Assembly (NCBI GenBank): GCA_025996815.1
Contig: BNTT01000175.1
Coordinates: 1-5,509 of the forward strand
DNA: 5,509 nt
Origin: Bacteroidia bacterium
Lineage (GTDB): Bacteria; Bacteroidota; Bacteroidia; Bacteroidales; Azobacteroidaceae
Direction: 5' to 3'
Below are positions 1-4,273 of the stretch, one piece after another. The translations under genes and the position numbers were made by a program. Numbering within the stretch: position 1 is the stretch's first letter; each line of letters starts with the position of its first letter. A model generated the notes under the pieces. That model had not been told where the DNA came from. It saw nothing but the letters and a program-made list of their open reading frames with translations, and did not search any database.

Positions 1-64
1 TCAGTAACGATATCGTAAAAAACGTATCTGGTTGGTTCTATCTTTCTACCCTTTCCCGATTAGC

Positions 65-181
65 TCACAAAAATACAAAATTTGTGAATAATCGACTCCT
101 CAACATTTCTCGCTGCAAAGGTACGAGTTGGTTTATTGACAAAAGACCAATTTCGCGTAATTCAATTTTATTTTCTTCCAT
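65..181 (-). CDS. Possible 38-residue ORF of unknown function
   Basis: ATG at 181 follows an A-rich leader and encodes MEENKIELREIGLLSINQ, then LVPLQREMLRSRLFTNFVFL, stopping with TGA at 65-67. It is mildly amphipathic with a hydrophobic C-terminus. I do not recognise it. It starts 13 bases after the +1-frame end of the small gene upstream. Against it, the frame is short and a good -7 promoter box (116-123) lies inside it, so this DNA may instead be the regulatory region of a gene beyond the left edge. Confidence 0.25.
   Translation of the reverse strand: MEENKIELREIGLLSINQLVPLQREMLRSRLFTNFVFL
66..86. other. Short inverted repeats near the left edge
   Basis: CACAAA (66-71) and TTTGTG (81-86) form a 6-bp inverted repeat with a 9-base loop. 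Overlapping it, ACAAAATTTGT (75-85) is a perfect odd palindrome. Further left, ACGATATCGT (7-16) is a perfect 10-bp palindrome. A second TAnnTTTG match (TATTTTTG, minus strand 75-68) falls inside the repeat, so an operator over a promoter is conceivable. The region is AT-rich and such short palindromes can arise by chance. Positions 1-64 otherwise show no gene. Confidence 0.2.
116..123 (-). promoter_or_regulatory. Candidate -7 promoter box directed out of the left edge
   Basis: The minus strand has TACCTTTG here, inside the same 9-mer TACCTTTGC found in the promoter at 398-406. The nearest -33 candidates are TTTG with a 16-base gap (143-140) or TTGG with a 23-base gap (150-147), both off the optimal 19-21. 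If active, it would transcribe leftward with over 100 bases before any gene in this window begins. Confidence 0.35.
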
Positions 182-219
182 ATTTTTATATTTTTCAATC
201 TAACTTCCGAACCTCAAAA

Positions 220-369
220 TTAATCAAAAGCGTAAATCCGCGGATGTGTTTCCTTTGCCCCATCGTAGAATAGGTCGCTTGTGTGCGATAATGCTGTTAC
301 GGTTACCGACATTTCGGGCATCAATACCGTTCCATTCGTTCTTTTTATCCGTTTAAATACTTTCGACAT
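220..369 (-). CDS. Small 49-residue protein, weak resemblance to DUF6140
   Basis: The ORF from ATG at 369 encodes MSKVFKRIKRTNG, then TVLMPEMSVTVTALSHTSD, ending RIYAFD. A longer frame opens at a GTG (426) overlapping the porZ stop, but the TACCTTTG promoter box at 399-406 lies inside that extension, and a 24-base A-rich leader then precedes the 369 ATG, so I choose 369. There is no signal peptide or membrane segment; the N-terminus is basic. From memory, the MSVTV core followed by a Ser-rich stretch and 'GAKE' resembles DUF6140, a family of small Bacteroidales proteins of unknown function. That assignment is tentative, and those proteins usually continue about 20 residues further. After the stop, the +1 frame reads INFEVRKLD and stops at 195, which could be a frameshifted tail. 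Confidence 0.5.
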   Translation of the reverse strand: MSKVFKRIKRTNGTVLMPEMSVTVTALSHTSDLFYDGAKETHPRIYAFD

Positions 370-398
370 CGTTTTTTGCTTTTGATATTTTTCGACCG

Positions 399-430
399 CA
401 AAGGTAAGCATTATTTTATGAATCACCTAA
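399..430 (-). promoter_or_regulatory. Promoter for the small 49-residue gene
   Basis: The minus strand shows TTAG (430-427), 20 bases, then TACCTTTG (406-399), a good Bacteroidota -7 box with an imperfect -33 element. Initiation near 393-395 gives a leader of about 24 A-rich bases before the ATG at 369. The -33 element overlaps the last codons of the porZ-like gene, so the small gene can be expressed separately though tightly packed behind it. Confidence 0.55.
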
Positions 431-2420
431 TCACCATAATTTTTGCAACTCCCCCATCGGAGCCGTCCGGATTGGTGGCGAAGGCGAGGTAGATGCCTGC
501 TTTCACGATGTTGCCGTTGCGGTCGGTGCAGTTCCATGTGAATTGCCCGCCGTTGGAGATGCCCTCACGTATCAGGTTGCCTGCCATGTCGGTGATTTTG
601 ACTGTCGATTGCGCCATCAAGCCGGTAACGCTCACTTGACTTTGGCGGGCGGGATACACGGGGTTGGGGAAGGCATGGATGTTGGAATAGTTGGCTTTGC
701 CTTCGATAGCATCGCCGCGGTAGGAGCACAGCCCCTGCTCGGTGGCGACATACACTTCGCCCGAGTTGCCGTCGATGGCGATGGCGGTGATATTGTTCGA
801 CAAAATATCCGAATTGTCTGTATTGAAATTTTCAACGTGCAGTTCGCCGTTTGTTTGGTCAACGAGAAACACGCCGCTGCCGCTTGTCCCCATCCATTTG
901 CGATTGGCACCATCAACGGCGATTGCCGTAATTGACTGTCCTTCAAGCAGATGATAGCCGTTTAGTTCGTTTTCGTCCATCGACACAACACGGTTGCACT
1001 GCCCACGCCCCACCTGTTCGGCAGATGAGAAACTGATGGGTCCGTTGTTGGTGCCCACCCACACCAAGCCGTTCAAATCTTCCGCCATGCAGAGGTAGGC
1101 AGATGCGCCAACATTTGCGCCTTGCTGGTCAACGAATTGTCCCCCAAAATAGGTCTTGTCATCAGCAGTGTTTTCGAGGGTGTTTTTGTCGTCCAACGCG
1201 AAGATGCCGGCATATTCAGAGCGATTGATATTAATCCATTTGCGATTATTTTTGGTAATCAAAATTTGGTTGAGCCGCTTGTGCGCCAATTCCGGATAGT
1301 CAAACGCCAGCCATCGACCGTCCGCCGTCAAAACAACCAGCCCTTTTTCAACTTCAACATTGACCATATATAAGTTATTGTTGCGGTCGTAGGTCAATCC
1401 ATCCACCCACACAAAATCGTTTTCGTAAGGAAGACCCGGAGTAGCAGATTGTAACTCACTGTTCCAAAGCGAGTAATGTTGAACAAAGTCCATATCCCGA
1501 AATTCATAAAGACCGTTCTCCCAACTGCTTACAAAGTAGTGCATATCATCGCGCGGGTCAACAGCTATCGAAACGAAATCTTTACACTCCATACCCGTTT
1601 GGGCTTGAATGGCATATCTGTCGGTGTGGTGCCATTTTTTATTTTCATAGACCATCAACATACCGGGCTGGGTAGCCGTTTCTCGTCCGCCGCTCGCCGC
1701 CAATAATTTGTTTCTCTCGTGCTTGATGTAGTAAAATTGATTGTTGGCGGGGCTGTTTATTTTTAGTGCGTTGATGATGTCGTTTGGAGTCGTCATTCCG
1801 CCTGTTGCTAAATTGGTGCCCTCGGGGTCGCCGTCAAAATTTATCCAGTTTTCTTTATCCAGCAGGTTGGCAGTTGCGGCGGCACGTTTGATGCCTTCGG
1901 CGGTGAAGGCGTAAAAATAGTCGTCCCAGCGCGACACCGAGAGGGTGTTGATGCCCAATTTGTAGGTGCCCTTGATTTCCTTGCGGCTCAAATCAACCGC
2001 CACGATGCCAAAAGCGGTCGCGAGATAGGCATTTTTCCCAACCACGGTAACGCTATTGACCGTTTTGTCGGGAATAGAAACATCGTTTTTGACGGAGGCG
2101 ATATTCACAACCTGATTTTCCCCCAAAAACAGGTCAATATTGGCATTCTCATACACAATCACCAGCACATCGGCATCGGCACTGTAAGCCAACTGCTTGA
2201 TGCGCACATCGTGCAACCCTTCGGCAAAAGAATAAGTCACAACCTCCTCATCCTCAAGCGAATAAGAAAGCAAAGCCCCATCATAAACAGCAAAAACGTG
2301 ATGGGGCGTTTCCACCATCGCCGTAGCGTGCTGATAAGCCAAATGGGATGTCCACCGCCCAACTTGTGCGGTTACTGACAGGCAGCAACAGAGTAAGCAT
2401 AAAGTTAATATCTGTTTCAT
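423..2420 (-). CDS. porZ: PorZ-like type IX secretion protein, beta-propeller with C-terminal sorting domain
   Basis: A complete 665-residue protein. In Porphyromonas gingivalis PorZ belongs to the cell-surface attachment complex of the type IX secretion system and presents A-LPS to the sortase PorU. Seen here: a Sec signal peptide (MKQILTLCLLCCCLSVTA, probable cleavage after VTA at residue 18); the PorZ N-terminal propeller signature (RWTSHLAYQHATAMVE, LLSYSLEDEEVVTYSFAEGL, YLATAFGIVAVDLSRKEIKG) over about 22-150; a second propeller with regulator-propeller motifs (LNGLVWVGTNNG 449-460, ITAIAVDGANRKWMGT 497-512, ITAIAIDGNSGEVYVATEQG 544-563); and a type A CTD from about 578 (FPNP 584-587, NGNIVKAGIY 635-644, ending KIMVIR). 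Such proteins are often labelled 'two-component regulator propeller', but there is no kinase or DNA-binding part. The length is about 100 residues below the roughly 770 I recall for other PorZ proteins, with the apparent gap around 180-220. Own promoter at 2429-2460. Family confidence is high; the same function as P. gingivalis PorZ is inferred. Confidence 0.9.
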   Translation of the reverse strand: MKQILTLCLLCCCLSVTAQVGRWTSHLAYQHATAMVETPHHVFAVYDGALLSYSLEDEEVVTYSFAEGLHDVRIKQLAYSADADVLVIVYENANIDLFLGENQVVNIASVKNDVSIPDKTVNSVTVVGKNAYLATAFGIVAVDLSRKEIKGTYKLGINTLSVSRWDDYFYAFTAEGIKRAAATANLLDKENWINFDGDPEGTNLATGGMTTPNDIINALKINSPANNQFYYIKHERNKLLAASGGRETATQPGMLMVYENKKWHHTDRYAIQAQTGMECKDFVSIAVDPRDDMHYFVSSWENGLYEFRDMDFVQHYSLWNSELQSATPGLPYENDFVWVDGLTYDRNNNLYMVNVEVEKGLVVLTADGRWLAFDYPELAHKRLNQILITKNNRKWININRSEYAGIFALDDKNTLENTADDKTYFGGQFVDQQGANVGASAYLCMAEDLNGLVWVGTNNGPISFSSAEQVGRGQCNRVVSMDENELNGYHLLEGQSITAIAVDGANRKWMGTSGSGVFLVDQTNGELHVENFNTDNSDILSNNITAIAIDGNSGEVYVATEQGLCSYRGDAIEGKANYSNIHAFPNPVYPARQSQVSVTGLMAQSTVKITDMAGNLIREGISNGGQFTWNCTDRNGNIVKAGIYLAFATNPDGSDGGVAKIMVIR

Positions 2421-2428
2421 ATTTTTGG

Positions 2429-2460
2429 CAAAATTAGATAAAAATCACGAGATATGCAAG
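2429..2460 (-). promoter_or_regulatory. Bacteroidota-type promoter of the porZ-like gene
   Basis: On the minus strand, CTTG at 2460-2457 is followed by exactly 20 bases and then TAATTTTG at 2436-2429. This fits the Bacteroidota vegetative promoter (TTG/TTTG about -33, N19-21, TAnnTTTG at -7). Initiation some 4-6 bases beyond the box would fall near 2423-2425, leaving only a few untranslated bases before the ATG at 2420. It lies just after the stem-loop ending the uptake operon, so the porZ-like gene is probably an independent unit. Confidence 0.7.
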
Positions 2461-2496
2461 CGCACGAAATTTTTCAGACAAAATATGCTCAAATTA

Positions 2497-2540
2497 CAGG
2501 GGACAAACCCCTCGGCACTTGCCCGGATGGTTTGCCCCTG
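2497..2540 (-). terminator. Long stem-loop after the DUF3823 gene, probable terminator
   Basis: The arms CAGGGG-A-CAAACC (2497-2509) and GGTTTGCCCCTG (2529-2540) pair over 12 bp with a single bulged base. The loop region can itself form a small CGG/CCG hairpin. The structure begins 25 bases after the DUF3823 stop codon and before the next promoter, the expected place for the end of the uptake operon. On the minus strand it is followed by TAATTTGAGC, a weak U-tract, so intrinsic termination is likely but not certain. A role in protecting the mRNA 3' end is an alternative. Confidence 0.6.
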
Positions 2541-2565
2541 CAAAAACATATCCCAACCTGTCGGT

Positions 2566-3387
2566 TTACGGAATCATCACTTCCAACGCCTCATTGTAGT
2601 TCCACCGCTTGGTGCCGCTGCCTTTGGGCGTGTCGTAGTTGATGCGTGCTGCGGCGCGGACGAATACTGTTCGTCCCGATGGTATCGCTCCGATGGATTG
2701 GATGGTGACCGTTGTCCCCAGCAGGGAGTTGAACGTCGAGCCGGAATACTCGTTTTTGCCCGACCAACGCTCGTCGCGTGCACGGTAGCCCACGCTTGAT
2801 GAGTAGCTGACAAAGAGTTGGATGTCGGTTACGTTGAGGAAAGCGTTGCTGTAGCCGCCCATCGGCTCAATTTTCGCGCGGAAGTCGGCTTCCGACACAG
2901 CGCGTGTTACCTTTACCCGCGCAGTAATCTTGCCGTTGCTCACCGTTGGGTCGCCCACCCATTCCACTTTCAGGAACGGTTGCACCTCAAACTTCACTTG
3001 CGTCACGCCACTGATGTCCATCGTCTTGCTTTCATCGGCGAGAGGAACGCCATTTTCATCTTCGCGAATCAATGGGATAAACGGACCATCGACTTGAACG
3101 TGGTAGTTGCCCTTAAACAGTTTCGTGTTTTGAAACGTGCCGTTGGGCATACAATTGAAGTCTTGGTAGGTCGCGTTTGGTCCCCAACTGAGTTCTTTGA
3201 GGCGGACGCGGATGCCTTCGCTCCCCTGGTCGGTGAGAACAGGCTCGCCCGTTGCCACGTCCACCACTTCGCCTCGCAACGTTTCGCCCGGCGCATCGTA
3301 GTTGTCTATCTCAAACAAACTGCAAGAACTGAACGAAACCACTAAGCCCGCTAATAATATACTAATTGCTATCTTTTTCATATCCAT
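2566..3387 (-). CDS. DUF3823 domain surface lipoprotein of a SusC/SusD locus
   Basis: A complete 273-residue lipoprotein. The N-terminus has a charged MDMKK, a hydrophobic core and the lipobox-like SFSSC, giving lipidation at Cys22 and probable export to the outer membrane. An acidic SLFEIDNYD follows the cysteine, consistent with the surface-export signals of Bacteroidota lipoproteins. Residues about 30-125 (YDAPGETLRGEVVDVATGEP, then LKELSWGP, and FKGNYHVQVDGPF) match the DUF3823 N-terminal Ig/carboxypeptidase-regulatory-like fold. Residues about 130-270 (VKFEVQPFLKVEW, ITARVKVTRA, then TVFVRAAARINY) match the DUF3823 C-terminal beta-sandwich. The family sits directly after susD in many nutrient-uptake loci and is presumed to help bind ligand; its exact role is not established. 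ATG codons at 3387 and 3381 are both possible; the second gives MKKIAISI like the SusD start. The gene is intact although the SusD before it is broken. It lies 37 bases after the SusD stop with no promoter seen, so co-transcription is likely. Confidence 0.9.
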   Translation of the reverse strand: MDMKKIAISILLAGLVVSFSSCSLFEIDNYDAPGETLRGEVVDVATGEPVLTDQGSEGIRVRLKELSWGPNATYQDFNCMPNGTFQNTKLFKGNYHVQVDGPFIPLIREDENGVPLADESKTMDISGVTQVKFEVQPFLKVEWVGDPTVSNGKITARVKVTRAVSEADFRAKIEPMGGYSNAFLNVTDIQLFVSYSSSVGYRARDERWSGKNEYSGSTFNSLLGTTVTIQSIGAIPSGRTVFVRAAARINYDTPKGSGTKRWNYNEALEVMIP

Positions 3388-3424
3388 AATTTTTAATTTT
3401 TAATTCGTAATTTTTAATTCGCAA
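3388..3424. repeat. AT-rich tandem repeat in the SusD-DUF3823 spacer
   Basis: On the minus strand the 14-bp unit CGAATTAAAAATTA is present twice in succession and followed by a partial AAAATTA copy just before the DUF3823 start codons. Its AATTAAAAATTA core is identical to the one between the SusC and SusD genes. The array occupies the entire 37-base spacer. No promoter box is visible in it. Confidence 0.7.
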
Positions 3425-4183
3425 TTACCTGTTCGGCTGCTGGTCAATCACAAGACTTTTTGACACTTCGTTGCCCGGAATTGCAAAATAGTAGTCAATC
3501 GGACTGTAGCCGAATGTTTTCTGGGCTACCCATTGCCAACGGGCATCGAAGAAATACTTTCGGGCTTGTGTTGAGAAGAATGGATACAAGCCACGGAAAC
3601 GGTATTCCGAATTGTTGCTAAAGGTGTTTTTATCCTTGTATTCGCCCCAGAAATAGTCGCGTCCATCGTCGTGCTGCACCCGCCAGCGGCGTATGTCCCA
3701 GCGGGCTTTATATTCACAGAAGAACTCTTTGCGCCGTTCTTTGCGCACAATGTTGCGTCCGGCTTCGTCCAATGTGATATTGCCGCTAAGCAGTGTGGCA
3801 CCTGCCCGCTCGCGAATTGCGTTTACCGCCTCTGTGACCACCTGTGCCAAGTTGGCTCCATCGGGTGCTGTTTCGCCTGCCAATGCCAACTCCACCGCTG
3901 CTTCCGCCGCATTGAGCAGCACTTCGGCATGGCGCATCAAGATATACGGTTGCGCCGATTTCCCTTCATCGGGCACAAAAGACGGGTCGGTATTGAGCCA
4001 TTTGCGACCATATAACCCCGTTAGAGTGGCTTCCGCCTGGTCAGGAAATGGACCCTCAACTCCGGAGGCGGTTATCTCCTCCCCAGCTTCAATTGTCCCG
4101 TTTCCGTTCTTATCATAAGGAACCAACACTTGCCGGCTATTCGCTCTACAAGAAAAAATGGGCGGCAGGCGACCGCGAGGCAC
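3425..4183 (-). pseudogene. SusD/RagB-family lipoprotein, truncated: C-terminal half only
   Basis: SusD proteins are surface lipoproteins that bind the nutrient and cap the SusC barrel. The frame is open from about 4183 to the TAA at 3425. Genuine SusD sequence appears to start near 4137 (SRQVLVPYDKNGNG). The first ~15 residues of the open frame (from MPRGRL) are the antisense of an inverted fragment. Family hallmarks seen, numbered from 4183: PYILMRHAEVLLNAAEAAVE (79-98), AVNAIRERAGA (119-129), the charged RKERRKEFFCEYKARWDIRRWR stretch (147-168) and the C-terminal YYFAIPGNEV...LVIDQQPNR (231-252). Full SusD proteins are about 500-600 residues; here the N-terminal TPR half, most of the signal peptide and the lipobox are missing. 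The original start survives separately at 4235 but hits a stop after 15 codons. The gene lies between SusC and DUF3823 in the normal order. As written it cannot give a secreted SusD. A rearranged pseudogene and an assembly or amplification chimera are both possible. Confidence 0.9.
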
Positions 4184-4223
4184 AGTATCAAAATATGGTG
4201 GATATGTTCAGCGATAATATAAA
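4132..4223 (+). other. Inverted internal fragment of a SusD coding sequence
   Basis: Read on the plus strand, opposite to every gene here, this stretch encodes AGYSLYKKKWAAGDREAQ followed by YQNMVDMFSDN. Its codon usage (GGC, GAC, CGC, TTC, TAC) matches the neighbouring genes, whereas the minus-strand reading is full of stops. The pattern of YSLY, a charged helix, then an N..MF.DN segment resembles the central region of SusD proteins, where a 'G-Y-x-L' stretch leads to the 'E-I-I-F' strand. Beyond about 4209-4223 the plus frame runs into the antisense of the SusD start, which marks the right breakpoint. The left breakpoint is at or near GCCGGC (4132-4137). I read it as a piece of this same SusD gene that has been flipped, with DNA lost on both sides. 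Exact breakpoints cannot be fixed without an intact relative. Confidence 0.65.
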
Positions 4224-4235
4224 TATCTTTTTCAT
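4188..4235 (-). pseudogene. Surviving 5' stub of the SusD gene (start codon and first signal-peptide codons)
   Basis: An ATG at 4235 follows the SusC stop by 38 bases and reads MKKIFILSL, a typical start of a Bacteroidota lipoprotein signal peptide and very like the MKKIAISILL of the DUF3823 gene downstream. After about nine codons the translation becomes NISTIF and stops (TGA at 4188-4190), with no lipobox cysteine reached. Position and sequence make this the native start of the SusD gene, cut off from its C-terminal half. That it is the same gene is inferred from operon order and position. Confidence 0.75.
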
Positions 4236-4245
4236 ATACAATATA

Positions 4246-4273
4246 TTTTTAATTTTTAATTGATAATTTTTAA
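4246..4273. repeat. AT-rich tandem repeat in the SusC-SusD spacer
   Basis: On the minus strand the unit AATTAAAAATTA occurs twice with a two-base linker (TC), giving a 14-bp period, then runs into AAAATATA before the SusD start at 4235. Together with the similar array before the DUF3823 gene it makes up nearly the whole intergenic space. Such AT-rich short repeats are common in Bacteroidales spacers; they leave the start region unstructured and A-rich, which may aid initiation in these weakly Shine-Dalgarno-dependent bacteria. Confidence 0.7.

Noticed and set aside
370..426. Longer start (GTG at 426) for the small gene after porZ
   Set aside because: The extension contains the TACCTTTG promoter box, and the internal ATG at 369 has a typical A-rich leader.
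543..935. Plus-strand open frame of 130 codons
   Set aside because: It is antisense to the porZ-like gene, which has clear family motifs and a promoter; no start signals or recognisable protein motifs on the plus strand.
423..2420. Hybrid two-component sensor/regulator for the uptake locus
   Set aside because: Regulator-propeller-like repeats are present but there is no transmembrane helix, histidine kinase or helix-turn-helix domain; the protein ends in a type IX secretion CTD and matches PorZ.
2818..3345. Plus-strand open frame of 175 codons
   Set aside because: Shadow of the DUF3823 gene: His/Arg/Val-rich translation without domain features, fully overlapping an intact lipoprotein gene.
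4132..4223. Active site-specific DNA inversion switch (shufflon) within SusD
   Set aside because: No matching inverted repeats of useful length at the fragment ends and no recombinase gene in the window; flipping the fragment alone would not restore an intact SusD because flanking sequence is missing.
4048..4263. Plus-strand open frame of 71 codons as a gene of its own
   Set aside because: Only its middle (4132-4223) looks coding; its ends are antisense to the SusD tail and the SusD start. It is better explained as an inverted gene fragment.
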